A stretch of 64,000 bases of DNA from Anaerobacillus alkaliphilus (GCF_004116265.1 NZ_QOUX01000001.1:434001-498000), one strand, 5' to 3'; shown: positions 26,651-35,697, counted from the stretch's first letter. Numbers and translations: made by a program. Notes: generated from the letters alone by a model not told the origin.

Positions 26651-27850
26651 CTAACTCAAATTTGAGTTAATCTCAATACGGCGTAATTGGACCATAGATA
26701 GTAGTCCTAAGATCGGTCCAATGCTTAGAAACGCAAATACCCATTCCCAGCCAACGATTGACTGGACAAAAGGCAGTGCTTGGATGGTAATAATCGTAAT
26801 CGCAAAACCAATACACATTTGAAAGGTTAATGCTGTTCCTACATAATCGACATTGGCAAACTCTGATACAGCTGCGGAAAACTGAGCAGAGTCAGCGATG
26901 ACAAACATTCCCCAAATAAAAGCAACCCCAAACGTTAACCAAATCATTTTTCCAAATGTAAGACCAATTAGAATAGCGCATAAACTACTGCCAGCTAATG
27001 ATATGATTGTAAGTCGCGCGCGACCTATTTTATCAGCAACATAACCTCCAACCACCGAACCGATGGCTCCAGCCACCCCGATTGTTAGAAATGAAGCTAA
27101 GGCACTGAACCAAAGAGTAGCTTCTGGCGAATAAGCAAGAAAGCTAGCGGTTAGAAATGCAGGTAACCACGTCCACATCGCATATAGCTCCCACATATGT
27201 CCGAAGTATCCGTAATTGGCTAGCATGACTGGTCTATTAGCAATAACTTTCTTAAGTAAGTGAAAAGAAAAAACAGTGGGCTTCACTATAGTAGGGGCGT
27301 CGGTAACAAAAAGGTACATGATAAGTGACGCAAAAAGTGCTAGAAATGAAGTTACAATAATTATGAATTGCCAGCTAACAGCAGTTAGAAAAACGACAAC
27401 GAAATGTGGCAATGCTGAGCCTAGTGTAAGGGCTGCGATTAAAATGCCAATCGCTAAGCCACGGTTTTTCGGAAACCATTGGGCAAGAATTTTTACTGCT
27501 ATAGGATACACAAAGGCGAGGGTGACGCCTGTTAAAAACCGCAGCGAAATTCCGACGAAAGCTGTTTCGGCAACCAAGATCAGACTGTTGATGATAGCTC
27601 CTAGTAAGGCAGCGATAGCGAAAATTTTCCTAGCATTATAGCGATCGGCCATACCAAAATAAGAACTGAAAAGCGCACCAATAATGAACCCAAGCGGTAC
27701 TGAAGAAGAAATAAATGCTTCTGTCATACCATTTAAATTCCAGATGAGTTTGAGTTCAGGGATAATGACTGATGCGCTAAACCAAAGGGAAAGGGCAAAT
27801 AATTGACTGATAGCAATGAGGACTAAAGCAGTCCAACGTGTTTGTTTCAC
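26651..27850 (-). CDS. MFS transporter
   Basis: 399 residues with 12 predicted membrane segments. The first helix is SQLFALSLWFSASVIIPEL, the loop 2-3 motif is a variant of GxxxDRxGRK (GMADRYNARK), and loop 8-9 has GYVADKIGRARL. GTG 27850 has GAGGTG 7 nt upstream. The substrate is unknown; CynX/NarK-like permeases look similar. It is a single gene. Confidence 0.87.
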   Translation of the reverse strand: MKQTRWTALVLIAISQLFALSLWFSASVIIPELKLIWNLNGMTEAFISSSVPLGFIIGALFSSYFGMADRYNARKIFAIAALLGAIINSLILVAETAFVGISLRFLTGVTLAFVYPIAVKILAQWFPKNRGLAIGILIAALTLGSALPHFVVVFLTAVSWQFIIIVTSFLALFASLIMYLFVTDAPTIVKPTVFSFHLLKKVIANRPVMLANYGYFGHMWELYAMWTWLPAFLTASFLAYSPEATLWFSALASFLTIGVAGAIGSVVGGYVADKIGRARLTIISLAGSSLCAILIGLTFGKMIWLTFGVAFIWGMFVIADSAQFSAAVSEFANVDYVGTALTFQMCIGFAITIITIQALPFVQSIVGWEWVFAFLSIGPILGLLSMVQLRRIEINSNLS

Positions 27851-27985
27851 GGTAATTCACCTCTATAGCCCATCATAACAAAATGTCGATACAAATGTCT
27901 TTATTCTATGTTTTTTAAAGTGCTAAAGTTTTTACGACATAGTATATCTAAATTAATTGTAACCTTTTTATTCTAATTGACGACT

Positions 27986-28010
27986 AACGCTCCAGTTGGA
28001 GCGTTTTTTT
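27986..28010 (+). terminator. Orphan plus-strand terminator
   Basis: A 9-bp perfect stem (AACGCTCCA with TGGAGCGTT), 2-nt gap and T7. No plus-strand gene lies upstream: the neighbour is the divergent MFS gene. It implies a short transcript from about 27.9 kb. Confidence 0.75.
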
Positions 28011-28012
28011 AT

Positions 28013-28041
28013 TTGTTAGACATGGAAAAAATTAGTATACT
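28013..28041 (+). promoter_or_regulatory. Promoter of the nucleotidyltransferase operon
   Basis: TTGTTA (28013-28018) and TATACT (28036-28041) with 17-bp spacing, just after the orphan terminator. Confidence 0.6.
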
Positions 28042-28056
28042 ATTTAAAGGAAAGAG

Positions 28057-28641
28057 GTGTTTGACGTTTTGAAGTTGGCAACCGAACAAGATGTTATTAG
28101 ATTAATAGAGGAAGACGAATGGATGATGGAACTCTTACGTGTAGTAAATGAGTTAAATTTGCCGGATTGGTGGATCAGCGCGGGTTTTATTAGGTCAAAA
28201 ATTTGGGATACATTACACGGGTTTACGGAAAGAACTCCTCTACCTGATATTGATGTCATCTATTTTGATACGAGTAATCTAGATGAGCAGGTGGAAAAAC
28301 AATTTGAGGCTAAACTAGATAATATTCTACCGGGAGTCGGTTGGTCAGTGAAAAATCAAGCAAGAATGCACAAGATTAATCAATTACCACCGTATCAATC
28401 GGCTGTTGATGGAATTGCTCACTTTCCTGAAACTGTAACTGCTTTAGGAGTAGCGTTGAATTCAGATAATCAAGTTGTTTTTACTGCTCCATACGGGATT
28501 AAAGACGTCGTTTCCTTGAACGTTAAGCCATCGCCTCCATTTCAACAAGATTTGCTTGAAGTCTATCAACAAAGAGTGACACAAAAAAAGTGGTCATCTA
28601 CTTGGCCAAAATTACAGATACATAATCTAAAAGAGTGTTAG
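28057..28641 (+). CDS. Nucleotidyltransferase-family protein (NTP_transf_6/DUF925)
   Basis: 194 residues. WWISAGFIRSKIWDTLHG and PDIDVIYFD match the DUF925 nucleotidyltransferase group, where the two Asp residues form the metal site. GTG 28057 and TTG 28069 are both in frame with usable ribosome sites (AAAGG and AGAGGTG). The biochemical role is unknown in the family. It overlaps the extended frame of the signal peptidase, and three genes probably form an operon. Confidence 0.85.
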   Translation: MFDVLKLATEQDVIRLIEEDEWMMELLRVVNELNLPDWWISAGFIRSKIWDTLHGFTERTPLPDIDVIYFDTSNLDEQVEKQFEAKLDNILPGVGWSVKNQARMHKINQLPPYQSAVDGIAHFPETVTALGVALNSDNQVVFTAPYGIKDVVSLNVKPSPPFQQDLLEVYQQRVTQKKWSSTWPKLQIHNLKEC

Positions 28642-28652
28642 GAAGTGGTACC

Positions 28653-29264
28653 GTGGTTCATAAGCTTTTGAAGGAATTGTTTAGTTGGGGAAAAACGATT
28701 GTTTTTTCATTGGCAATATTTATAGTGATAAGTATTTTTGTTTTTCAACCTTATACGGTAAATGGTAGCTCGATGGAGCCAACGTTTATTGGAACTGATC
28801 CATATGATGAAGAGCAAAAGGGAGACCGCGTATTTGTTTCGAAAAGCTCCTATAAGTTATTTGGCGAGCCAAAAGCGGGTGATATTATCGTTATTGACAG
28901 TCGTACCTATAAGCCACGAACTCTAGTTGATGAGCTAAAAGAGCATCCGTTAGTAGCTATCTTTAAAGAATCTCCGGATAATTATAAGTGGATTAAGCGA
29001 GTCATTGGCGAACCAGGGGATCGTCTAGAGTTAAAGCAAGGAACCTTGTACCGTAATGGAGAAGAGCTAAACGAGGATTATATATTTGAAGGTATGGATG
29101 GTTCATTCGAAGCAATTACAGTTCCTGAAGACCATGTATTTGTCTTAGGAGATAACCGTAATCATAGTGGTGATAGCCGAATGATTGGCACAATTCCATA
29201 TGAGAATATTGTCGGGAAGGTAATGGTTCGTTATTTTCCATTCAATAAATTAAATCTATTTTAA
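28653..29264 (+). CDS. Type I signal peptidase
   Basis: 203 residues from GTG 28653, preceded by AGGAAGTGG. There is one N-terminal membrane anchor (WGKTIVFSLAIFIVISIFVF). Box B is NGSSMEPT with catalytic Ser40, box D is WIKRVIGEPGD with the catalytic Lys, and box E is GDNRNHSGDSR. It removes signal peptides outside the membrane. It is longer than SipS-type enzymes (about 185) because of an insert of roughly 20 residues after the SKSSYKLFG region. It is the middle gene of an operon. Confidence 0.93.
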   Translation: MVHKLLKELFSWGKTIVFSLAIFIVISIFVFQPYTVNGSSMEPTFIGTDPYDEEQKGDRVFVSKSSYKLFGEPKAGDIIVIDSRTYKPRTLVDELKEHPLVAIFKESPDNYKWIKRVIGEPGDRLELKQGTLYRNGEELNEDYIFEGMDGSFEAITVPEDHVFVLGDNRNHSGDSRMIGTIPYENIVGKVMVRYFPFNKLNLF

Positions 29265-29277
29265 CGGAGGGATTGAG

Positions 29278-29796
29278 ATGGATCCAAGATATCCAATTGG
29301 GAAGCTACAAATCAATGACGAAATTACAAAGGAAGATATAGTTAGGTGGATTAGTGAATTAGAAGCAACACCTGAATTACTTCGCAAAGCTGTGGAAGGA
29401 CTAACAGTAGAACAATTGGCAACACCATATCGGCCTGAAGGGTGGAGGGTAGATCAGGTGGTTCATCATCTCGCCGATTCGCATCTTAATGCGTATATAA
29501 GGGTTAAGCTTGCCCTGACAGAAGAAAATCCATTGGTAAAAGTATATGATGAAGTTTTGTGGGCACAATTACCTGATAATCAATTACCAATTGAAGTGTC
29601 GTTACAATTGCTATTAGCGACTCACGCACGCTTGGTAACTTTACTAAACTCTCTTCAAGATGAGGATTTTAAGCGAACAATTAACCATCCAGACAACGGA
29701 ATAGTATCTGTTGAACAGTTGATTGCTACATATGCATGGCATGGAAAACATCATATCGCCCATATCACAAGTTTGCGAGAAAAAATGGGCTGGTAA
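29278..29796 (+). CDS. bstA: Bacillithiol S-transferase BstA (YfiT) homologue
   Basis: 172 residues, closely following B. subtilis YfiT: YPIGKLQ, TPYRPEGWRVDQVVHHLADS, the metal-site His in VVHHLADSH, and WHGKHHIAHITSLREKMGW at the end. It is a DinB-fold, metal-dependent enzyme that transfers bacillithiol to electrophiles. ACGGAGGG lies upstream. It ends the operon with the signal peptidase; no functional link is evident. Confidence 0.92.
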   Translation: MDPRYPIGKLQINDEITKEDIVRWISELEATPELLRKAVEGLTVEQLATPYRPEGWRVDQVVHHLADSHLNAYIRVKLALTEENPLVKVYDEVLWAQLPDNQLPIEVSLQLLLATHARLVTLLNSLQDEDFKRTINHPDNGIVSVEQLIATYAWHGKHHIAHITSLREKMGW

Positions 29797-29800
29797 TAGG

Positions 29801-29828
29801 AAGACGTTAGGAGAAATCCTAACGTCTT
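29801..29828. terminator. Bidirectional terminator
   Basis: A 12-bp stem (29801-29812 with 29817-29828), GAAA loop, between convergent genes. Confidence 0.8.
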
Positions 29829-29849
29829 TATAGTAGGCCGGTTAACTCC

Positions 29850-30275
29850 TTACTTTACCTCATAAGTAAACGCATATGAGGTTTTTCGGTATTCCATCTT
29901 CTCCTCATAAAAACGATGAGCATCAATGCGTTGTAGTCCTGATGAAAGTGCGACAGATTGACAACCTAATTCACTAGCCAGTTGGTGAATATAAGAGAGC
30001 AGTTTTTCACCATAGCCTTTTGAGCGCTCGGTTTCTTTCGTTATGAGATCATAGACGTAAATATGCTTGAAATTATAAAAGTTCGCTAATTGAATAATGC
30101 CAGTTAAGGCTACTATTTGATCATTGTTATATAAGGCAAACATTCGATAGCCTTGTGGGACCATGTCACGAAGTAATTGGAAATATTCTTCTTCTGAGAG
30201 ATGGGTGCGTAGTTCGTTCATGACAGGGTATGCTTCTTTCCATTGTTGTTCAGTTGTTATTTCTACTATATTCAT
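29850..30275 (-). CDS. GNAT N-acetyltransferase
   Basis: 141 residues. Motif A is ERSKGYGEKLLSYIHQLA after YVYDLITKE, and the end carries AHRFYEEKMEYRKTSYAF. AGGAGG precedes ATG 30275. It is transcribed divergently from a MocR regulator 111 bp away and could be a target of it, but no operator is apparent. Confidence 0.86.
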   Translation of the reverse strand: MNIVEITTEQQWKEAYPVMNELRTHLSEEEYFQLLRDMVPQGYRMFALYNNDQIVALTGIIQLANFYNFKHIYVYDLITKETERSKGYGEKLLSYIHQLASELGCQSVALSSGLQRIDAHRFYEEKMEYRKTSYAFTYEVK

Positions 30276-30386
30276 TGCAAATTCCTCCTGAAAATGTGTT
30301 GTGATAATGATACTTTACCGTTAAACTGGACTGTATAAAAGATCCAGATTATTAGTTTTTAATGGTGTCAGATTGGAGGTCTTACA

Positions 30387-31763
30387 TTGAATGAATTTGT
30401 AATGAATTTTCTAGACTCAGAGCCACTTTACATTCAAGTCTATCAGAAGATAAAAATAGATATTTTGGCAGGAAAGCTAAAGAGTGGTGATAAGCTTCCA
30501 TCAAAGCGATCGTTAGCTAAGCACTTAGAAATTAGCATTAATACGGTTGAAGCAGCTTATCAGCAATTAATTGCTGAAGGCTATGTGGTAAGTCAGCCGA
30601 AAAGAGGAGTTTTTGTACAACAGCTTGAGTCTCAGTTACCTTTAACGAAAAGTGAAATAGTATTAAAAGAAGCAAATTCACCGAAATGGTTCATTGATTT
30701 TAGTCAAGGTATGATTGATACGGATCATTTCCCACTTAGCCAATGGCGTAAATATACAAATCTAGCTTTAGATGATCTAGCTAACTTACAGCTAGGTCAC
30801 TACCAAGGTGAATTCACTTTGAGGAAAGAGATCTCGTCTTACATCTACGAAGCAAGGGGCGTAACTTGTTCGCCAGAACAAATTGTCATTGGGGCAGGAA
30901 CACAATATTTATTAAAACTATTACTGATGTTGTTTGACTTGGGGACTACGGTAGCGATGGAAGATCCAGGTTTTCATAGAGCTAGAATGTCATTTGGAGA
31001 AGCTGGGATGAACGTTTTACCAGTTACAATTGATAAGGATGGCCTCAATTTTAATCAACTGTACGAAACGAGAGCAAAGTTGTTCTATTGTACACCTTCA
31101 CACCAATTCCCGCTCGGAGCGATCATGCCAATTGGTGACCGGCAAAAATTACTTCAATGGGCGACTGAACAAGATAGCTTTATAATTGAAGATGACTACG
31201 ACGGCGAATTTCGTTATGAGGGTAAGCCAATTCCTGCCTTACAAGGGCTTGATAAGGGGAAACGGGTCATTTATTTAGGAACCTTCTCGAAATCTCTTGT
31301 TCCAGCGATTAGGCTAAATTTTCTTGTGCTCCCTCCACAGTTACTTAAGCGATATCAAGAAAATCTTTCACATATTAAGCAACCGGTCTCGAAGATACAT
31401 CAACGATCGTTAGCATTCTTTATGCAAGACGGACACTGGCAAAGACATCTTAACCGAATGAGAACGTTGTACCGTAAAAAACAAGAAACACTTCTTTTGG
31501 CGTTAGATAAGTACTTCGGCGATCGAGTCAAAATCAACGGTGAAAAATCTGGTTTACATATCGTCATAAATGTTCTTGATACGAAACTTACGGAGGTTGA
31601 ATTAATCGAGCGTGCTGCAAAAGTAGGGATAAAGGTTTACCCAACGTCTATCTATTATATAAGACCAGTACCAACCTACCCACAATTATTAATTGGCTAT
31701 GGTGGCGTACCACTAGAGAATATCCCAAAGGGAATTAAACTTTTAGCCGATGTCTGGTGTTAG
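30387..31763 (+). CDS. MocR/GabR-family transcription regulator
   Basis: 458 residues. The N-terminal GntR winged helix (SGDKLPSKRSLAKHLEISINTVEAAY) is fused to an aminotransferase-like domain. The PLP lysine lies in YLGTFSKSLVPAIRLNF, and DDYDGEFRYEG is the usual preceding motif. PdxR and GabR belong here. GGAGG lies 7 nt before TTG 30387. The target may be the divergent GNAT gene or its own promoter. It is not preceded by vitamin B6 genes, so the PdxR role is unproven. Confidence 0.9.
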   Translation: MNEFVMNFLDSEPLYIQVYQKIKIDILAGKLKSGDKLPSKRSLAKHLEISINTVEAAYQQLIAEGYVVSQPKRGVFVQQLESQLPLTKSEIVLKEANSPKWFIDFSQGMIDTDHFPLSQWRKYTNLALDDLANLQLGHYQGEFTLRKEISSYIYEARGVTCSPEQIVIGAGTQYLLKLLLMLFDLGTTVAMEDPGFHRARMSFGEAGMNVLPVTIDKDGLNFNQLYETRAKLFYCTPSHQFPLGAIMPIGDRQKLLQWATEQDSFIIEDDYDGEFRYEGKPIPALQGLDKGKRVIYLGTFSKSLVPAIRLNFLVLPPQLLKRYQENLSHIKQPVSKIHQRSLAFFMQDGHWQRHLNRMRTLYRKKQETLLLALDKYFGDRVKINGEKSGLHIVINVLDTKLTEVELIERAAKVGIKVYPTSIYYIRPVPTYPQLLIGYGGVPLENIPKGIKLLADVWC

Positions 31764-31820
31764 TAAAATTGGAAGAAATTATGATAAACTACTTGGAAGA
31801 TTGATATATTGGAGGAAAAA

Positions 31821-32273
31821 ATGATGTCTGCAGTACAATTCAAAGAAAATATAGAAGAAATAATGGCGCTTTCGAAACTCCCAGAAGTTATGCTGGTTAC
31901 TCCTCTAAAGGAAGGGAAATGGTCTTGTAAGGAAATTATTGGCCATATTTTTTACTGGGACAAATTTATTTTAGAAGAGATGGTATCAAAAATGGTCCAA
32001 GGTGGAGTTCTTCCAACGTTTCCCGACCATGATGTGTTTAATCTAGAAGCAATTGAGTATATAAGTAACTATGACGTAAACCAAGCCTTTGAAAAATTTA
32101 GGTTAACCAGAAAGGAACTACTTGAACAAATAGCCCTTGTACCTTCTGATGTTAGGTTTACTCTTGGCAAAGGGAAAAGACAGTTTTCAACAGATAGTTT
32201 CCTAAAGATGTTTGTTGGTCATGATCAAACCCATTTAAAGCAAATCTATGAGTTTTTAGAAGAGGAAAGGTAA
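31821..32273 (+). CDS. DinB-fold protein
   Basis: About 150 residues. The DinB metal-site pattern is visible: GHIFYWD (His) and GHDQTHLKQI (two His). The longer frame from TTG 31809 lies in the ribosome site (TTGGAGG), so ATG 31821 or 31824 is the start. Related proteins include BstA-like transferases. Its substrate is unknown. It precedes a GNAT gene by 7 bp. Confidence 0.85.
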   Translation: MMSAVQFKENIEEIMALSKLPEVMLVTPLKEGKWSCKEIIGHIFYWDKFILEEMVSKMVQGGVLPTFPDHDVFNLEAIEYISNYDVNQAFEKFRLTRKELLEQIALVPSDVRFTLGKGKRQFSTDSFLKMFVGHDQTHLKQIYEFLEEER

Positions 32274-32280
32274 CCCTATT

Positions 32281-32784
32281 ATGGAGATTTTTCTAACAAG
32301 ACTACTAGATAAAGACGCTCGGAAGCTGTTTTTGTTTGAGGAGGAAAATCGTTCATTTTTTGAAACGCTGGTACCTGGTAGAGGTGACGAGTACTATAAC
32401 TACGACACATTTCTTACAAGACATAATGAGTTACTAGAGGAACAAATACGAGGAGAAAGCTACTTCTATTTGATAAAGAATGAATTAGGAGAAATCTTAG
32501 GTAGAGTAAATTTCGTTGATATTGACGCTCATACAGCTCAAATAGGATACCGTGTAGGCGAACAGTTTCTTGGTAGAGGTATTGCTCAAAAAGCCGTAAA
32601 GTTGGGCTTAATCGAAGCAAGGTCACACGGAATAAAAACGATTTACGCTAAGACGACCAGTAATAACATTGGTTCGCAAAAGGTCTTAGAAAGAAATAAC
32701 TTCAGGCTAGTGAACGAAGATCAGGAAGAGATTGAGTTTCTTGGCCAAACTGTAAGATTTATTCATTTTGCTTGGCATCAGTAG
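32281..32784 (+). CDS. GNAT acetyltransferase, RimJ/RimL type
   Basis: 167 residues. IGYRVGEQFLGRGIAQKAVKLG holds the acetyl-CoA loop, and GSQKVLERNNFRLV is the C-terminal motif. It is probably co-transcribed with the DinB gene. Confidence 0.86.
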   Translation: MEIFLTRLLDKDARKLFLFEEENRSFFETLVPGRGDEYYNYDTFLTRHNELLEEQIRGESYFYLIKNELGEILGRVNFVDIDAHTAQIGYRVGEQFLGRGIAQKAVKLGLIEARSHGIKTIYAKTTSNNIGSQKVLERNNFRLVNEDQEEIEFLGQTVRFIHFAWHQ

Positions 32785-33084
32785 TAAAAAAGCAGTACCG
32801 TTAGACGTGGTATAACTCGTTCGGTTTTGAGTTCGAAAAACATTTTTAGCAGTTTAATTTAAAGTAGTTTTAATATTACTATTTACAGTCAAATAGCATT
32901 ATAAAAAGCGAGGGTATTGTTAAATTCCTTTGCTTTTTTCTATACAATTAAATGATTAATTCGATAGTTTTTAAGGTTTGTTGGAATTTTATGTTAATAT
33001 ATAAGGGAGTAAGGAATATTAACTTTGTGAATAGATGCACTTAAAGTAACGAAGCAGGATAGTTTAGGAAAGAGGTGAAACGTG
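32785..33084. other. 300-bp intergenic region with a weak terminator
   Basis: AAAAGCGAGG (32904-32913) and CCTTTGCTTTT (32927-32938) form an imperfect terminator. The rest is AT-rich. A repeat copy lies at its 3' end. No gene is visible. Confidence 0.4.
33041..33068 (+). repeat. 3'-of-gene repeat, copy 4
   Basis: TTAAAGTAACGAAGCAGGAT then AGTTTAGG, very like copies 1 and 2, just before a broken single-span gene. Confidence 0.7.
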
Positions 33085-33644
33085 ATGGCAGATAACGAAA
33101 AGAGAAGTGCGAGAAAAGTATTAAAAAACATTGTGGTATCAATATTGTTATTATTTTTAATATTTACTTATTTTCAGCAAAAACAAGAAATAAATCGATT
33201 AGAGAACACTCTATCGGCAGCAGAATTTCGTCTAACGAATTTTTATAGTTTCTATCCTATAATACATGGATTTCAGTTAGTAAAAGAAGAACCAACAAAA
33301 GAACGATTTGAATTGTTACACGCTTCACTACAAAATCAACATCAATTTATTCAAGTTTATTAGAACTAAATAGACATGACTTAACAGATGAACAATGGTC
33401 GTTATATACTGAGAGTCAATTTAATGGACAACAGGCAACTGTTTATATATTAGGTATGGCAAATAGAGTTAACGAACTATCAGCAAATGATTGGGATGCA
33501 ATAGAAGAGATAGAAAAAGCTTGGCTTACTTTTGCAAATAGAATTGAACAATATCAATTAATCCATTTAGGGAATGTTAATACAAAAGATTTAGCCTATT
33601 TTTACATTGAATTACGAAAGCAGTTATATGATATTAAAAATTAA
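33085..33644 (+). pseudogene. Single-span helical protein, one-base frameshift
   Basis: MADNEKRSARKVLKNIVVS leads into a membrane span, then the frame stops at 33363. A second frame continues YSSLLELNRHDLTDEQW and ends LYDIKN at 33644. One missing base near 33346-33350 (a T run) explains this. Corrected, the protein is 186 residues, against 185 for the 22399 gene, with the same topology and upstream repeat. Either it is a decayed paralogue or the base is a sequence error. Confidence 0.68.
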
Positions 33645-33671
33645 ATAGTTATAAGAATATTTGTGTTGAAA

Positions 33672-33700
33672 TTAAACTTACGAGAGCGATGGGCTGAGGT
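33672..33700 (+). repeat. 3'-of-gene repeat, copy 5
   Basis: TTAAACTTACGAGAGCGATG core, about 30 bp after the previous stop; a diverged copy. Confidence 0.5.
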
Positions 33701-33781
33701 CTTTGTTGTGGTTTATTAGGTTGCTTTTATTAAGGTTTTATGATTTTTAGAAAGAAATATTATTACGTGTGAGGTATAAAT

Positions 33782-34594
33782 ATGAACTTAAAACACCAGT
33801 TAGAAGAAATAAGGAATCAAAGTGGTGTGTATCAGCCTACTGATGATTTAATTGAGTTGATGCTCAACAATATAGGAACAAATGATTCTGAGTTAAGAGA
33901 TAAGCTGATTTACTCTACTTTTTCAAAATGGGTGCAAGAAAATAGTATAAATAGTAAACAGGCTTACTACATATTGGATAGGTGTCTTAGTACCAGCCAT
34001 TTATTTTTCTGTATTGGGGAGGAAAACAATGACTCGGTATTTAAAAGGTCATTTTCGTCCCTATTAATTGCTTGTTTAATGAATAAAGACCATGAAGCTA
34101 TGCTTTTAACCGAAAAACAGTTTGCAAATGTTTTTGACAAGAGTGTAGTATATTTAAATTCAGAAAAAGACACAAGAGGTTTTGTAGATGAAAAAGGCTG
34201 GGCTCATGCAATAGCTCATGGAGCTGATTTATTGGATGCGTGTGTAAAACACCCAATGTATAGTTCTGAGTTCCATAAGATTACACTTGAAACCATTAGT
34301 TCCTGTTTATTTCATGGAGTTATATTTATTGATGATGAAGATGAGAGGTTGGTCTCTGTTATCAACACACTTATAGACAAAGGTATTGAAGATGAGATGT
34401 TGGAGAGATGGATAGATAACATCTCAAAGAAACTAAAAGAAATTCATAACGTAGAAGAGTATTCATTAAAGTTTTATAGAACCAAAACAAACATAATGAA
34501 TTTCTATAAAACACTCTATTTTAGTTTGCCAAGCGAGAAACATTACTTAAGGAATAGAATAGAAGAGAACATACAGTCGTGGAAAAATAGTTGA
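33782..34594 (+). CDS. DUF2785 family protein
   Basis: 270 residues, helical. DTRGFVDEKGWAHAIAHGAD is the hallmark of DUF2785 (DERGWAHAxAHGADLL pattern). No function is known for the family. There is no signal peptide. It lies among accessory genes with repeats on both sides. GTGAGGT precedes ATG. Confidence 0.82.
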   Translation: MNLKHQLEEIRNQSGVYQPTDDLIELMLNNIGTNDSELRDKLIYSTFSKWVQENSINSKQAYYILDRCLSTSHLFFCIGEENNDSVFKRSFSSLLIACLMNKDHEAMLLTEKQFANVFDKSVVYLNSEKDTRGFVDEKGWAHAIAHGADLLDACVKHPMYSSEFHKITLETISSCLFHGVIFIDDEDERLVSVINTLIDKGIEDEMLERWIDNISKKLKEIHNVEEYSLKFYRTKTNIMNFYKTLYFSLPSEKHYLRNRIEENIQSWKNS

Positions 34595-34649
34595 ATTAAG
34601 CTCACTTTACCATTGTATTAAAGAAGTTCTTTATTGTGAAGTTATGTAC

Positions 34650-34680
34650 TTAAACAAACGGAAGCTTAGTGGAAGAGAAA
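34650..34680 (+). repeat. 3'-of-gene repeat, copy 6
   Basis: TTAAACAAACGGAAGCTTAG then TGGAAGAG: a near-consensus copy. Confidence 0.7.
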
Positions 34681-34701
34681 AAATAACGGGGTGGAAATAA
34701 G

Positions 34702-34932
34702 TTGAATAATAGAACTAGTGGCTTATTACTTATAGGTTTGTCATTGTTAACAGCGGTCATAGCTTACGGATTTGACCAACTATCAAACGCAGTAAAGAAA
34801 TCTGCTGGATTTATTAAGGCAGGAGGCTCCCTAAATTCAACTAATCCTTCTGTACCAACAGTATCCATTTTCCTAATAGCAATTTCGATTATTATTGGAA
34901 TTATTATATTTATGGATAAAAAGAAATCTTAA
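34702..34932 (+). CDS. Small two-span membrane protein, unknown
   Basis: 76 residues from TTG 34702 with GGGGTGG upstream. Two hydrophobic segments (SGLLLIGLSLLTAVIAYG and VSIFLIAISIIIGIIIFM) flank a Ser/Asn/Pro-rich loop, ending in DKKKS. No family was recognised. Confidence 0.65.
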   Translation: MNNRTSGLLLIGLSLLTAVIAYGFDQLSNAVKKSAGFIKAGGSLNSTNPSVPTVSIFLIAISIIIGIIIFMDKKKS

Positions 34933-34937
34933 CCTAT

Positions 34938-34970
34938 TCAATTAACGAGTGCGTATATGCAATAAGTGAA
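34938..34970 (+). repeat. 3'-of-gene repeat, copy 7
   Basis: CAATTAACGAGTGCGTATAT, with a possible TTAGTG-like end; 7 bp after a stop codon; diverged. Confidence 0.5.
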
Positions 34971-35044
34971 TTAATTACCTTATCTAAATTTATCTGATAA
35001 CAACAGAATAACAATAAAAAGTAATTTAGTTGGAGGGGATAATC

Positions 35045-35566
35045 ATTAAACGATTAATCATTGTTTCTATTGTTCTATCGCTCTTGCTTTCAGGATGTTA
35101 TTTTAATGTCGAAGAAACAGACACAAAACCATCAGTATATAGTGGGAGAACATTAGACATTGGAATTATTGGAGAATTACCAAATCAGAGTTTTGACAGG
35201 GTTACATTCCATAAGATTAAACCTGCTTCGTTAGAACTTGAAGAATTTGATGCCTACTTTATTACCCGTGATTACTTCAGTGAGGTTTCCCAAGAAAAGT
35301 GGGCTCCTGTATTTTCTTCTATCGGCGTTCCTGTATTTTTTATTGACTCGGATATTCAGGATTTCGTTTATCGAAAAGAAAATTATTCTTATGCAGACTT
35401 AGAACGTTTTCCTTCATTTGAACATACCACGGGTTTCTTAGTGAAAGAGGATAATATTTTAAAGACTGGTTATGGAACGAGAACCGAAGCAGATACTTTC
35501 GAAACTGAAACACCCGCTTGGATTTACGATTTAATCTTTAAACACATTGAAGAGTATTATAACTAA
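35045..35566 (+). CDS. Lipoprotein of unknown function, apparent ATT start
   Basis: About 173 residues. The lipobox LLLSGC follows an ideal signal KRLIIVSIVLSL. The only well-placed codon behind GGAGGGG (35032-35038) is ATT 35045; the in-frame TTG 35030 lies inside that ribosome site. So the gene either uses a rare ATT start or has lost its ATG. The mature part is acidic and has no domain I recognise. It belongs to the accessory repeat region. Confidence 0.65.
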   Translation: MKRLIIVSIVLSLLLSGCYFNVEETDTKPSVYSGRTLDIGIIGELPNQSFDRVTFHKIKPASLELEEFDAYFITRDYFSEVSQEKWAPVFSSIGVPVFFIDSDIQDFVYRKENYSYADLERFPSFEHTTGFLVKEDNILKTGYGTRTEADTFETETPAWIYDLIFKHIEEYYN

Positions 35567-35600
35567 TACTATCTAATCAATTTAATTTCACTAAACTAGC

Positions 35601-35650
35601 TAATAGAGGCTCGGGTTCTTATTGCGTTAACGGATGCTTTAGTGAAAAAT
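35601..35650 (+). repeat. 3'-of-gene repeat, copy 8 (compound)
   Basis: TAATAGAGGCTCGGG and TTCTTATTGCGTTAACG match copy 2, followed by GGATGCTTTAGTG. Confidence 0.75.
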
Positions 35651-35660
35651 TTGACAGTGA

Positions 35661-35697
35661 TGGACCTGGTGCTTTTAAACTAGGTCCATTTATTTTT
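35661..35697 (+). terminator. Terminator
   Basis: TGGACCTGG with CTAGGTCCA (one G-U pair), 10-nt loop, T-rich tail. Confidence 0.78.
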
